From JAGQIB01 sp041393395 (GTDB taxonomy: Bacteria > ARS69): DNA of 64,000 nt. Position 1 is the stretch's first letter, and the number at the start of each line of letters is the position of its first letter. The stretch is taken from NCBI GenBank assembly GCA_041393395.1, contig JAWKKG010000007.1, forward strand, positions 297,323 to 361,322, in the 5' to 3' direction. The notes under the pieces were generated by a model, which was not told where the DNA came from, searched no databases, and worked only from the letters and a program-made list of their open reading frames with translations. Position numbers and translations under genes: made by a program. Shown here in pieces: positions 45,363 to 54,361 of this stretch.

Positions 45363-46730
45363 TCACGCCCCGCCGGCCCGGAGCGCCGGTTCGGGGGCGC
45401 TTTCGAGGCGATCCGCCACCGTCGACGCCGAGGCCACCAGGTGGTTGACCGACACGCCGCTGTAGGCCGATCCCGCCACATCGAGGCCGTCGAGCGCATC
45501 CAGCGCGCGGCGGATCCGCTCCACGCGGGCGGGGTGGGCCACGTCGTACTGCGGGATCGCCGCCGGCCAGATCACGCACCGGGTGGCCACGGGCTCCGAC
45601 CCGATCGCGAGCAGCGGCTCGAGGAACCCGCGGGCCTGCGCCACGATGCGCTCCGGATCCTGCGCCACCGCCTCGGCGTTGCGCGCGCCGCCGACCATCG
45701 CGCGCAGCATCACACGCCCGGCCGGCGCGCGATTCGGGAACACGCTGGACTCGAACAGGCAGCCGAGCACGGGCTCGCGCCCGCCGGCCGCGAGGAAGCC
45801 GTAGCCGTCGAGCGGGTGGCCCACGGCGGATCGCTGGTACAAGAGGCCGACCACGGCCACTGCCGCGGAGTGAATCTCCCGCAGCGCGGCGCCCACGTCT
45901 GGCGCGACGTCACCGAGCACTCCCGCCGCCGCAGAGGGAGGCAACGCGATCACCACGCGCTCCGCGTCCAGCCGGTCGCCGCCGTCCGTCGTCACGCGCC
46001 AGCCGTCCCCGCTCCGCGCGAGCGTCACCGCGCGCGTGCCCGTACGGATGCGACCCGCGAGCGGGCGGGCGGTGGCGTCCACGAGATCGCGCATGCCGCC
46101 CGTGAACGAGTGCAGTCGCGAGCCGGCGGGATCGGAAGGACCGCCGGCCTTCTTGCGCGCCATCATGCCGCGGATGAGCCCGCCGTGCTCCCGCTCGAGC
46201 TTCTTCATCTTGGGGAAGCACGCGTCCACGGAGAGCCGCGAGGGATCGCCGGCGAAGATGCCGGTCACCACCGCGTCCAGCAGCTTGTCCGCCGCCTCGG
46301 GGCCGATGCGGCGCGCCGCGAACTCGCGGATCGTCTCGGGGCGATCGGGCGCCCCCTTGGCCCACGGCTCGCGCAGCACGCGGAGCCGCCCCGGGAACGA
46401 AAGCAGGGGAGACCGCAGGAACGCCACCGGGCTCAGCGGCAGCGCCACGAGCTTGCCGCCGGAGAGCAGATACCGCGTCTTGGCCGCGTCCGACGCCGGC
46501 AGCAGCCGGTCGCGCAGTCCGAGCTCGTCGACCGCTTCGAGCACGCCGGGCCGCTCGCCCAGGAAGCCCTGCGGGCCGTGCTCCATCAGCGCGCCGTCCA
46601 GGCTCGACGTCTGCACGTTGCCGCCGACGCGTTCCTGCGCCTCGAGCACGATCACGTCGTGGCCGCGGCGCAGCATCTCCCGCGCCACCGACAGCCCCGC
46701 GATCCCGCCCCCGACGACGATCGTGTCCAT
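45363..46730 (-). CDS. hemY: protoporphyrinogen oxidase, HemY/PpoX type
   Basis: 455 residues from ATG 46730, overlapping the hemN stop by one base. A GTG three bases earlier is equally possible. FAD-binding Rossmann N terminus TIVVGGGIAGLSVAREMLRRGHDV, then VLEAQERVGGNVQT, EHGPQGFLG, and the C-terminal FAD contact LDVAGSAYSGVSVNHLVASA. This family uses O2 to oxidise protoporphyrinogen IX, or makes coproporphyrin III in Gram-positives (HemY/CgoX). Last gene of the heme operon. Paired here with an oxygen-independent coproporphyrinogen oxidase, so the classical protoporphyrin route is likely. Confidence 0.9.
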   Translation of the reverse strand: MDTIVVGGGIAGLSVAREMLRRGHDVIVLEAQERVGGNVQTSSLDGALMEHGPQGFLGERPGVLEAVDELGLRDRLLPASDAAKTRYLLSGGKLVALPLSPVAFLRSPLLSFPGRLRVLREPWAKGAPDRPETIREFAARRIGPEAADKLLDAVVTGIFAGDPSRLSVDACFPKMKKLEREHGGLIRGMMARKKAGGPSDPAGSRLHSFTGGMRDLVDATARPLAGRIRTGTRAVTLARSGDGWRVTTDGGDRLDAERVVIALPPSAAAGVLGDVAPDVGAALREIHSAAVAVVGLLYQRSAVGHPLDGYGFLAAGGREPVLGCLFESSVFPNRAPAGRVMLRAMVGGARNAEAVAQDPERIVAQARGFLEPLLAIGSEPVATRCVIWPAAIPQYDVAHPARVERIRRALDALDGLDVAGSAYSGVSVNHLVASASTVADRLESAPEPALRAGGA

Positions 46731-48118
46731 CACACCGTCCGCGAGAAGACCGGACCCTCGCGTTCCATGCGGCGCAGTCTCTCGTCGAAGATCATGGCGA
46801 TGTTGCGGACGAAGATCCGGCCCGTGTCCACCACGCGGATCTCCGCGTCATCCTGCTGCACGAACCCGCGACGTTCCTCCTCGCGCAGCTCCTCGAGCTC
46901 CGGCCCGAACTTCTCCGCGAAGTCGAAGCCCCAGCGCTTCTCCAGCCCGGCCTTGTCCACGCGCCAGTTGCACATGATGGACATGATGATCTCGCGGCGG
47001 ATGCGGTCCTCGTCCGAGAGGCCGACCCCGCGCAGCGTCGGCGGCACGCCTTCCTGCACCTTGCGGCGGTAGGCCGGGATCACCTTCTCGTTCTGGACGT
47101 AGGCGTTCGCCACGTCGCCGATGGCGGACACGCCGAACCCGATCATGTCGGGGGCCGGCCGCGTGGTGTAGCCCATGAAGTTCCGGTGCAGCACGCCGTT
47201 CCGGGCCGCGACCGCGAGCTCGTCGTCCGGCAGCGCGAAGTGGTCCATGCCGATCGGCTCGTACCCGGCGTCCACGAAGCGCGCGCGCGTCTCCGCGAAC
47301 AGCCGCAGCTTCACGTCGGCCTTGGGGAGCATCGCCTCCACGGTCTTGCGCTGGTTCGCCTTCATCCAGGGCACGTGTGCGTAGCTGTACACGGCCACCC
47401 GGTTCGGGCGGAGCGAGATCACCCGGTCCAGGTTCTTCACGAACGCGTCCGGCGTCTGCTTCGGCAGCCCGTAGATCAGGTCGATGTTCAGCGAATCGAG
47501 GCCGAGGCTCCGGCACTTCTCGATCATGCGGACCGTCTGCTCCTCGGTCTGCCAGCGCGTGATCGCGTCCTGCACCTCGGGCGTGAAGTCCTGCACGCCC
47601 ATGGAGATGCGGTTGAACCCGAGGCGCTTGAGCAGCTCGAGCTGCGGATCGGACGTCACACGCGGGTCGACCTCGATCGCCACCTCGGCGTCCTTCTCGA
47701 TCGTGAAGCGCGAGAGCACCTTCTCGTGCAGCGCCTCCATCTCCTCGACGTTCAGGAACGTCGGCGTCCCGCCGCCCCAGTGGTACTGACGGACGGAAGT
47801 GCGCTCCCCGAGGCGGTCCGCCACGAGGTCGACCTCCTGGTGCAGCACCCCGAGGTAGTCCGTGGCCACGTCGTGCTTCGTGGTGATGATCACGTGGCAG
47901 CCGCAGAACGCGCACCGGTGCGAGCAGAACGGCAGGTGGAAGTAGAGCGAGAGGGGATCGCGACTCTGGCGCGCGGTCGCGAGGCGCTCCTCGTAGGCCT
48001 CCGGGCCGAACGAATCGTCGAACTCGACCGCGGTCGGATACGACGTGTAGCGCGGCCCGGGGCGATCGTACCGGGCGAGCAGCTCGGCGATCTTCTCGGC
48101 GTCGGGCAGGATGCTCAC
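46730..48118 (-). CDS. hemN: oxygen-independent coproporphyrinogen III oxidase
   Basis: 462 residues from GTG 48118, overlapping the hemE stop (GTGA). Radical SAM enzyme with the cluster CSHRCAFCGCHV (C-x3-C-x2-C, plus the extra Cys typical of true HemN). Other HemN landmarks: RPGPRYTSYPTAVEFDDSF near the N terminus, HWGGGTPTFL, RISMGVQDFTPEVQDAI, LNIDLIYGLPKQTPDAFVKN, VAVYSYAHVPWMKANQR and IGMDHFALPDDELA. The N-terminal YTSYPTA and the length favour genuine HemN over the heme chaperone HemW. Works without O2. Confidence 0.94.
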   Translation of the reverse strand: MSILPDAEKIAELLARYDRPGPRYTSYPTAVEFDDSFGPEAYEERLATARQSRDPLSLYFHLPFCSHRCAFCGCHVIITTKHDVATDYLGVLHQEVDLVADRLGERTSVRQYHWGGGTPTFLNVEEMEALHEKVLSRFTIEKDAEVAIEVDPRVTSDPQLELLKRLGFNRISMGVQDFTPEVQDAITRWQTEEQTVRMIEKCRSLGLDSLNIDLIYGLPKQTPDAFVKNLDRVISLRPNRVAVYSYAHVPWMKANQRKTVEAMLPKADVKLRLFAETRARFVDAGYEPIGMDHFALPDDELAVAARNGVLHRNFMGYTTRPAPDMIGFGVSAIGDVANAYVQNEKVIPAYRRKVQEGVPPTLRGVGLSDEDRIRREIIMSIMCNWRVDKAGLEKRWGFDFAEKFGPELEELREEERRGFVQQDDAEIRVVDTGRIFVRNIAMIFDERLRRMEREGPVFSRTV

Positions 48119-49152
48119 GCGTCACCTCCGGATTCGTGCACGAGGCGGACCAGCAGCTCGGCGTTCTGCACGGGCGTCTCCGGCAGGATGCCGTGTCCGA
48201 GGTTGAAGATGTGCGGTCCGGGAACGTCGAGGATCGCGCCCACGCGCTCGCGGATCGTCTCCGGCCGGCCGAGCAGCACGGCGGGATCCAGGTTCCCCTG
48301 GAGCGGCCGGTCCGGGAACTGGCGTCGCACCTCGGCGAGGTCCACGCGCCAGTCGATGCCGAGCACGCGGGCCGGGAGCATCGCCTGCACGTCGAGAGCC
48401 CCGCCGGCTCCCGGCGCGAAGTAGATCGTGGGGAAGTCCGCCGGCACCTTCACGGAGTGCAGCACGCGCCGGGCGGCCGGCAGCGCGAAGCGCTCGAGAT
48501 CCGCGGGGGAGAGTAGTCCCGCCCACGAGTCGAACAGCTGGAACGCGTGCACACCGGCATCCACCTGGACCTGCAGCCAGCGCGCGAGCTCGTCCGCGAG
48601 GAACTCCAGCAGCGCGCGGAACCCGTCCGGGTCCGCGTGCATCCACGCGCGCGTTTCCGAGAAGTGCTTGGAGCCTCCGCCGTCGATCGCGTAGCACGCC
48701 ACCGTGAACGGGGCGCCCGCGAATCCGATCAGCGGGACACGGCCGGCCAGGCGATCGAGCGTCGCGCGGACGTTACCGTCGAGGAACTTCCAGTCGCGCG
48801 CGGGATCCGCCCGCCGCAACGTCTCGACGCCGGCACCTCGTGAGAGCGTGCGCGCGAGCACCGGGCCCGGCTTGAAGTCGACGTCGATGCCGAGGGCGGG
48901 CAGCGGCGTGAGGATGTCCGAGAACAGGATCGCCGCGTCCACGCCGAGGCGATCCACCGGCTGCGTGGTGACCTCGGCGCACAGCTCCGGCGTGTGAGAG
49001 ACATCCAGGAACGAATGCTTCTCCCGGAACGCGCGGTACTCGGGCAGCACCCGTCCCGCCTGGCGCATCATCCAGATCGGCCGGGGACGGAGGGTCTCGC
49101 CGCGCGCGGCGCGCAGCAGCCGGTCGTTCGCGAGCGTTCCGGTGGTGGTCAT
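48115..49152 (-). CDS. hemE: uroporphyrinogen III decarboxylase
   Basis: 345 residues from ATG 49152 (ATGA overlap with hemL). Signature segments: PIWMMRQAGRVLPEYRAFRE, the DILTPLPALGIDVDF loop with the catalytic Asp (AAILFSDILTPLPALGID), GFAGAPFTVACYAIDG, LFDSWAGLLSPADLERF and GIDWRVDLAEVRR, with the C-terminal QGNLDPAVLLG-type motif. Converts uroporphyrinogen III to coproporphyrinogen III, the substrate of the next gene's enzyme. Length normal. Confidence 0.96.
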   Translation of the reverse strand: MTTTGTLANDRLLRAARGETLRPRPIWMMRQAGRVLPEYRAFREKHSFLDVSHTPELCAEVTTQPVDRLGVDAAILFSDILTPLPALGIDVDFKPGPVLARTLSRGAGVETLRRADPARDWKFLDGNVRATLDRLAGRVPLIGFAGAPFTVACYAIDGGGSKHFSETRAWMHADPDGFRALLEFLADELARWLQVQVDAGVHAFQLFDSWAGLLSPADLERFALPAARRVLHSVKVPADFPTIYFAPGAGGALDVQAMLPARVLGIDWRVDLAEVRRQFPDRPLQGNLDPAVLLGRPETIRERVGAILDVPGPHIFNLGHGILPETPVQNAELLVRLVHESGGDA

Positions 49153-50459
49153 CGGCTGCCTCCGAAGGTGTCGGCGAGGGATTCACGGGCCGCCTGCACG
49201 AAGCCGTCGATCTCGGCCTCGCCGTGGGCGGACGAGAGGAAGCCCGCCTCGAATCCGCTCGGCGCGATCGCGTAGCCGCGCTCCCAGAGTCCGTGGAACC
49301 AGCGCGAGAAGGCGTCGCGGTCGGCGCGGGCCGCGTCGTCCCAGTTCCTTACCGGGCCGGGCGCGAAGTACAGGCAGAACATCGAGGCGACGCGCTGGAA
49401 CGCGAGCCGATCGCCGAGTCCGAGATCGTCGATCGCGTTCTGCATGCCGGCGGAGAGCCGCGCGCCGAGACGCTCGAGGCGCGGGTAGAGCTCCGGGTCG
49501 GCGTCGATGCCGTCGAGCATCGCGAGGCCGGCCGCCATCGCGAGCGGGTTTCCGGAGAGCGTGCCGGCCTGGTACACGGGGCCGTCCGGCGAGATCTGCC
49601 GCATGAGGTCCGCGCGTCCGCCGTACGCGCCCACCGGCAGGCCGCCGCCGATCACCTTGCCGAGGGTCGTGAGGTCCGGTCGCACGTCGTACAGCTCCTG
49701 CGCGCCGCCGCGGGCCACGCGCAAACCGGTCATCACCTCGTCCAGGATCAGCAGCGCGCCCTCGCGATCGCAGATCTCGCGCAGGAACGCGAGGAATCCG
49801 GGATCGGGGGGGATGCAGCCCGAGTTGCCCACGACGGGCTCGGCGATGATGGCCGCGACCTGGCCGGGGTTCGCGGCGAAGATCTCGCGCACGGAATCCG
49901 GATCGTTGAAGCGGGCGTTGCGCGTGTCGCGCGCCACGCCTTCCGTCACGCCCGGACTGGTCGGCGTGCCGAACGTGGCGGGGCCGGAGCCGGCCTCGAT
50001 CAGGAACGCATCCGCGTGCCCGTGGTACGCGCCCGCGAACTTCATCACGATCGGCCGCGACGTGGCCGCGCGCGCGAGGCGCAGCGCGCTCATCGTCGCC
50101 TCCGTGCCGGAGTTCACGAAGCGCACCATCTCCACCGAGGGCACCCGCTCCACGATCCGCTCCGCGAGATCCACCTCGAGGGCGGTGGGCGCGCCGAAGC
50201 TCGTGCCGGAGCCGGCGACCTCGCGCACCGCGCGCACGATTCCCTCGTTCGAGTGGCCGAGGAGCATCGGCCCCCAGGACCCCACGAAATCCACGAGCTC
50301 CTCGCCGTCCTCGGTCATGATGCGGCAGCCGTGCGCCTCCGCGATGAACGGCGGGTGGCCGCCTACGCCCTTCCACGCCCGCACCGGCGAGCTGACCCCG
50401 CCCGGCATCACCTTCTCGGCGCGCGCGAGCAGCGCGGCGCTCAGCGTCTTCTCGTTCAT
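49149..50459 (-). CDS. hemL: glutamate-1-semialdehyde 2,1-aminomutase
   Basis: 436 residues from ATG 50459, which overlaps the hemB stop (ATGA); an ATG at 50468 would add three residues. Fold-type I PLP enzyme: MPGGVSSPVRAWKGVGGHPP, then VDFVGSWGPMLLGH, MVRFVNSGTEATMSALRLAR, KFAGAYHGHADAFLIEAGSG, the cofactor Asp in LLILDEVMTGLRV, the Schiff-base Lys in DLTTLGKVIGGGLPVGAYGG, and the YQAGTLSGNPLAMAAGL signature. Makes 5-aminolevulinate from glutamate-1-semialdehyde (C5 pathway, with HemA). Confidence 0.96.
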   Translation of the reverse strand: MNEKTLSAALLARAEKVMPGGVSSPVRAWKGVGGHPPFIAEAHGCRIMTEDGEELVDFVGSWGPMLLGHSNEGIVRAVREVAGSGTSFGAPTALEVDLAERIVERVPSVEMVRFVNSGTEATMSALRLARAATSRPIVMKFAGAYHGHADAFLIEAGSGPATFGTPTSPGVTEGVARDTRNARFNDPDSVREIFAANPGQVAAIIAEPVVGNSGCIPPDPGFLAFLREICDREGALLILDEVMTGLRVARGGAQELYDVRPDLTTLGKVIGGGLPVGAYGGRADLMRQISPDGPVYQAGTLSGNPLAMAAGLAMLDGIDADPELYPRLERLGARLSAGMQNAIDDLGLGDRLAFQRVASMFCLYFAPGPVRNWDDAARADRDAFSRWFHGLWERGYAIAPSGFEAGFLSSAHGEAEIDGFVQAARESLADTFGGSR

Positions 50460-51421
50460 GACAGCCATTTCGCGACGTCCTTCGCGTGGTAGGTGAGCAC
50501 GATGTCCGCGCCGGCGCGACGGATGCCGGTCAACGTCTCCAGCACCACGCGTCGTTCGTCGAGGAGGCCGGCGGCGGCGGCATGCTTGAGCATGGAGTAC
50601 TCGCCGGAGACGGCGTACGCGGCGATCGGCACGTCGAAGGTGTCGGCGGCGCGGCGGATGATGTCGAGGTAGGCGAGCGCCGGCTTCACGAGGATCACGT
50701 CGGCGCCTTCCGCGAGGTCGAGCTCGATCTCGCGCATCGCTTCCTGCGAGTTCGCGGGATCCATCTGGTACGAGCGGCGATCCCCGAACGCCGGCGTGGA
50801 GTCCGCGGCCTCGCGGAACGGGCCGTAGTAGGCCGAGGCGTACTTCGCGGCGTAGGAGACGATCGGCGTGCCGCCGTAGCCGGCGGCGTCCAGGGTCTCG
50901 CGGATCGCGCCCACGCGGCCGTCCATCATGTCCGAGGGGCAGACCGCGTGCGCGCCGGCGGCGGCGTACGCGAGCGACGCGGCGGCGAGCAGCGGCAACG
51001 TGGCGTCGTTGTCCACGTCGCGGTCCCTGAGCACGCCGCAGTGGCCGTGGCTCGTGTACTCGCAGAGACAGACGTCGGCCCAGACCAGCAGGTCCGGCAC
51101 GGCCCGGCGCACGGCCCGGATCGCGCGCGGCACGATGCCCTCGGGGTCGGTGCCGGAGGAGCCGGTCTCGTCCTTGTGATCCGGGATCCCGAACAGGATC
51201 ACGCCCGGGATGCCGAGGCGATGGACCTCCTCGCACTCCCGCACGAGCTCCTCGATCGAGAGCCGATCGCACCCCGGCATGGACGCGATCGGCGCGCGTC
51301 CGTCACGCTCGTGCACGAACAGCGGCAGCACGAGATCGTCCACGGAGAGACGCGTCTCGCGCACGAGGCGTCGCCAGGCTTCGTTGGCCCGGAGTCGGCG
51401 GGGGCGTTGGATCGGGTCCAT
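50456..51421 (-). CDS. hemB: delta-aminolevulinate dehydratase (porphobilinogen synthase)
   Basis: 321 residues from ATG 51421, with AGGAG seven bases upstream. Opening RPRRLRANEAWRRLVRETRL, substrate/metal site VWADVCLCEYTSHGHCGVLRDRD (two Cys plus Cys/His consistent with a zinc enzyme), the active-site Lys regions AVCPSDMMDGRVG, SYAAKYASAYYGPFREAADS, and ADVILVKPALAYLDIIR with the Schiff-base Lys. Condenses two 5-aminolevulinate to porphobilinogen. Starts 43 bases after the hemD stop, the only real gap in the operon. Confidence 0.96.
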   Translation of the reverse strand: MDPIQRPRRLRANEAWRRLVRETRLSVDDLVLPLFVHERDGRAPIASMPGCDRLSIEELVRECEEVHRLGIPGVILFGIPDHKDETGSSGTDPEGIVPRAIRAVRRAVPDLLVWADVCLCEYTSHGHCGVLRDRDVDNDATLPLLAAASLAYAAAGAHAVCPSDMMDGRVGAIRETLDAAGYGGTPIVSYAAKYASAYYGPFREAADSTPAFGDRRSYQMDPANSQEAMREIELDLAEGADVILVKPALAYLDIIRRAADTFDVPIAAYAVSGEYSMLKHAAAAGLLDERRVVLETLTGIRRAGADIVLTYHAKDVAKWLS

Positions 51422-51464
51422 GCGGCTCTCCTGCGACGAAAGGTAATCCGAATGCGGCCGGCGG

Positions 51465-52208
51465 TCAGGGCCCGGCGGAAAAGAACTGGTCCAGCGCCTC
51501 GGCCAGGGCCTCGAAGCCGGGCGCGTCGGGCACGATCCCGGCCGTGAGGCCGGCGCGCCGCAACGCGTCGGCCGTGGTGCCGCCGATGGCGGCGATGGGC
51601 GGGAGGCGGCAGCCGCGCCCCGCGTCGGCCAGCACGCGGGCCGCACTCGGACTCGTGACGACGACCGCGTCCAGGCCCGCGCGACCGAACCGGCTCGCGA
51701 GCTCGTCGCGGGCGCCGGAGCGGGCCGCGACCTCGTACGTCGCGAACACACGGACGCGCGCGCCCGCCCCCTCGAGCTCCGCGATCGCGGCGTGGTCCGC
51801 GCGATCGGACGCCGGCCACAGCACGGTGCGTCCCGCGAGCGCCGCGCCGGCCTCCCGCCGCACGAGGCGCGCGAGCGCTTCGCCGCCGCCGTCGCCCACG
51901 AGGTCCGGCGCGCGGCCGGCCCGGCGCTCGAACGCCGCGGCCGTGCCGGGCCCCACCGCGCCCACGCGGACCGTGTCCGGCACCGGCGGCAGGCCCTCGC
52001 ACGCGCGCGCGCTCGTCACGAGGAGCCAGTCGCCTTGGCCGGTCTTCGCGAGCGCCGCTGCGAACGCGCGCCGACCGTTCTCCTCCGGACGCGTCTCGAT
52101 CACCGGCAGCAGCTCGACCGTCGCGCCGTGTCGGCGCAGCGCGGTCGCGAGCGGACCGTCCGGGGATTCGTCCCGGGTGACGAGGATCGTGCGTCCGCTC
52201 AACGTCAA
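51465..52208 (-). CDS. hemD: uroporphyrinogen III synthase
   Basis: 247 residues from the TTG at 52208 that overlaps the hemC stop (TTGA). Two alternating alpha/beta halves typical of HemD: GRTILVTRDESPDGPLATAL, LLVTSARACEG, VRVGAVGPGTAAAFE, VLWPASDRAD, VFATYEVAARS, DAVVVTSPSAARVL, and PIAAIGGTTADALRRAGL. HemD is poorly conserved, so the call also rests on its place between hemC and hemB. Cyclises hydroxymethylbilane to uroporphyrinogen III. Confidence 0.9.
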   Translation of the reverse strand: MTLSGRTILVTRDESPDGPLATALRRHGATVELLPVIETRPEENGRRAFAAALAKTGQGDWLLVTSARACEGLPPVPDTVRVGAVGPGTAAAFERRAGRAPDLVGDGGGEALARLVRREAGAALAGRTVLWPASDRADHAAIAELEGAGARVRVFATYEVAARSGARDELASRFGRAGLDAVVVTSPSAARVLADAGRGCRLPPIAAIGGTTADALRRAGLTAGIVPDAPGFEALAEALDQFFSAGP

Positions 52209-53089
52209 GACTCCCGCTCCGGCGCCACGCCGCTCGCGTGCAGCGTGGTGGCGATCTCCGCGGCCAGCGCGATCCAGTCCTTGCCCTGGCGCTCGTCGAA
52301 CGCGTGCTCGCCGTGTTCGCCCCACAGCTCCGCCGCGACGTTCCACTCGCCGTCGAGGCGTCGAGCCCGCGCGCCGAGCGGCAGCGAGCAGCCGCCGCCG
52401 AGTCCGCCGAGCACCGCGCGCTCCGCCGTGACCTCCGCGCGCGTCTCTTCGTGATCCAGCTGCCGCACGAAGCGGAGCACGTCTTCGTCGTCGCTGCGGA
52501 CCACGATGCCGAGCGCGCCCTGGCCGGGAGCGGGGAGGAGCGGCAGCACTTCCGTGTGCTCGAGCGGGATCTCGAGGCGGTCCACGCCGGCCCGCGCGAG
52601 CACCGTCGCGTCGACCTCGCCGTCCAGCACGCGCTTCACGCGCGTGGGAACGTTGCCGCGGAGCGTCACGATCTCGAGGTCGGGTCGGGTGGCGCGCAGG
52701 TAGCCCGCCCGCCGCGGACTCGACGTTCCCACGCGCGCCCCCTGCCGCAGCTGCGCGAGCGGCTCGCCGTTCGTCGTCACGAGCAGGTCCTCCGTGGGGC
52801 CGCGCTCGGGGATCGCCACCAGGGTGAGCCCGCGCGGCGACTTCAGCGGCAGGTCCTTCAGGCTGTGAACGGCGACCTCGGCCCGCTTCTCGATCAGCGC
52901 GCGATCCACCTCGGCCGTGAACAGCCCGGTGGCGCCGAGCGCGAACAGCGGCGCGCCGGTCTCGCGGTCGCCGCGCGTGGACAGCGTTTCCACGCTCGTC
53001 TCCGCGCCGAGCGCCTGGAGCAGTCCGGCCACGGTGTGGGCCTGCCAGAGCGCCAGGTCCGATCCCCGGGTCGCGATGCGAAGTCTCAT
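52205..53089 (-). CDS. hemC: hydroxymethylbilane synthase (porphobilinogen deaminase)
   Basis: 294 residues from ATG 53089, overlapping the hemA stop (ATGA). Begins RLRIATRGSDLALWQAHTVA. Further HMBS landmarks: LFTAEVDRALIEKRAEVAVH, SLKDLP (catalytic Asp region), VGTSSPRRAGYLRATRPDL, LRGNVPTRVKRVLDGEVDAT, LPAPGQGALGIVVR, and the cofactor Cys in LGGGCSLPLGARA. Polymerises four porphobilinogens. Length normal. Confidence 0.96.
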   Translation of the reverse strand: MRLRIATRGSDLALWQAHTVAGLLQALGAETSVETLSTRGDRETGAPLFALGATGLFTAEVDRALIEKRAEVAVHSLKDLPLKSPRGLTLVAIPERGPTEDLLVTTNGEPLAQLRQGARVGTSSPRRAGYLRATRPDLEIVTLRGNVPTRVKRVLDGEVDATVLARAGVDRLEIPLEHTEVLPLLPAPGQGALGIVVRSDDEDVLRFVRQLDHEETRAEVTAERAVLGGLGGGCSLPLGARARRLDGEWNVAAELWGEHGEHAFDERQGKDWIALAAEIATTLHASGVAPERES

Positions 53090-54360
53090 TCGGCGTCCCC
53101 TTCCCGGCCGTCGAGGCCGAACATCCGGCGCGTCCACTCGAGTCGCGCGAGACCCTCCCGGGTGGAAGGGTCGCAGCCGCGGAGCGACGTCGTGGGTCCG
53201 TGCAGCAACTTGTTCGTGAGCGCCCGCGAGAACTTCTCGAGACGGTCGCGCTCCTCGTCCGGGAGCGAGCGGGCGAACTTCTCCAGCGATTCCTGACGCA
53301 GCGACTCCACACGCTCGCGTACCGCGACGAGCACCGGCGTCGCGCCGAGCGACGTCAGCCATTCCTCGTAGCGGCTCGTCTCCTCGTTCACGATCCGCTC
53401 GACCTTCGGCACCTCGCGCTTGCGCTTCTCGAGGTTCAGCGTGACGAGCTGATCGAGATCGTCCACGGAGTAGAGGAACACGGCCTCGTGCTCGCCGACC
53501 GCGGGCTCCACGTTGCGGGGGACGCCGAGGTCCACGATGAGGAGCGAGCGTCCCTTCTTGCGACGTTCGAGCGCCGCCGTGGTCTGGGCCACGGTGAGGA
53601 TCGGGTCCGGCGCGCCGACCGCGGTCACCACGAGGTCGACCTCGCCGAGCAGGCCGAGCACGCCGTCCAGTCCGATGGCGGTGCCGCCGTGCAGCTTGGC
53701 GAGCTTCTCCGCGCGCTCGAGCGTGCGGTTCGCGAACGTGATGCGCGCGCCGCCCTCCTCCGCGAGGTGCGCGGCGGTCTGCGCGCCGGTCTCGCCGCTG
53801 CCGACCACGAGCACGCGGCGCTTGGAGAGATCTCCGAACACCTTGCGCGCGAGCGTCACGCCGGCCTTCGCGAGCGACACCGCGCCCTCGCCGATCGTGG
53901 TCTCCGTGCGCGCGCGCTTGCCGGCGTGCAGGGCGGTGGGGAGGAGGCGACCGAGCAGCGGACCGAGCGTGTCTTCCTGGGTGGCGAGCGTGTGCGCGTC
54001 GCGGACCTGGCCGAGGATTCCCGTCTCGCCGAGCACCATCGAATCGATGCCGCTCGCCACGCGCATCAGGTGCTGCACGCACTCGCGGCTCTCGTGGCGA
54101 TAGAGCACGTCGTCGTGGAGGTCGACCTGACGTCGCGCGCGCACGAGCTCGCGCCACCGCGCGACGACGTCGTCCGGCGAAGGTGTGGCGACGTACAGCT
54201 CCGTGCGGTTGCAGGTCGAGAGCAGCGCCGTCTCCTGGAACGCCTCGTGCGCGCGGAGCGTCGTGAGCACGTCGCGCGCCTCGTCGCCGAGGAACGCCAC
54301 GCGCTCGCGCAGCTCGACCGGCGCGGTGCGATGGTTGAGGCCGAGGACCAGGAGGCGCAT
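53086..54360 (-). CDS. hemA: glutamyl-tRNA reductase
   Basis: 424 residues from ATG 54360, one base after the stop of the preceding membrane gene; an upstream start seven codons earlier would overlap it. Opening RLLVLGLNHRTAPVELRER, catalytic Cys in LLSTCNRTELYV, LMRVASGIDSMVLGETGILG, NADPH site VLVVGSGETGAQTAAHLAEE, then ANRTLERAEKLAKLHGG and the C-terminal dimerisation helices. First committed enzyme of the C5 pathway. Feedback control by heme is likely from known HemA behaviour but is not visible here. Confidence 0.95.
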   Translation of the reverse strand: MRLLVLGLNHRTAPVELRERVAFLGDEARDVLTTLRAHEAFQETALLSTCNRTELYVATPSPDDVVARWRELVRARRQVDLHDDVLYRHESRECVQHLMRVASGIDSMVLGETGILGQVRDAHTLATQEDTLGPLLGRLLPTALHAGKRARTETTIGEGAVSLAKAGVTLARKVFGDLSKRRVLVVGSGETGAQTAAHLAEEGGARITFANRTLERAEKLAKLHGGTAIGLDGVLGLLGEVDLVVTAVGAPDPILTVAQTTAALERRKKGRSLLIVDLGVPRNVEPAVGEHEAVFLYSVDDLDQLVTLNLEKRKREVPKVERIVNEETSRYEEWLTSLGATPVLVAVRERVESLRQESLEKFARSLPDEERDRLEKFSRALTNKLLHGPTTSLRGCDPSTREGLARLEWTRRMFGLDGREGDAE

Positions 54361-54361
54361 G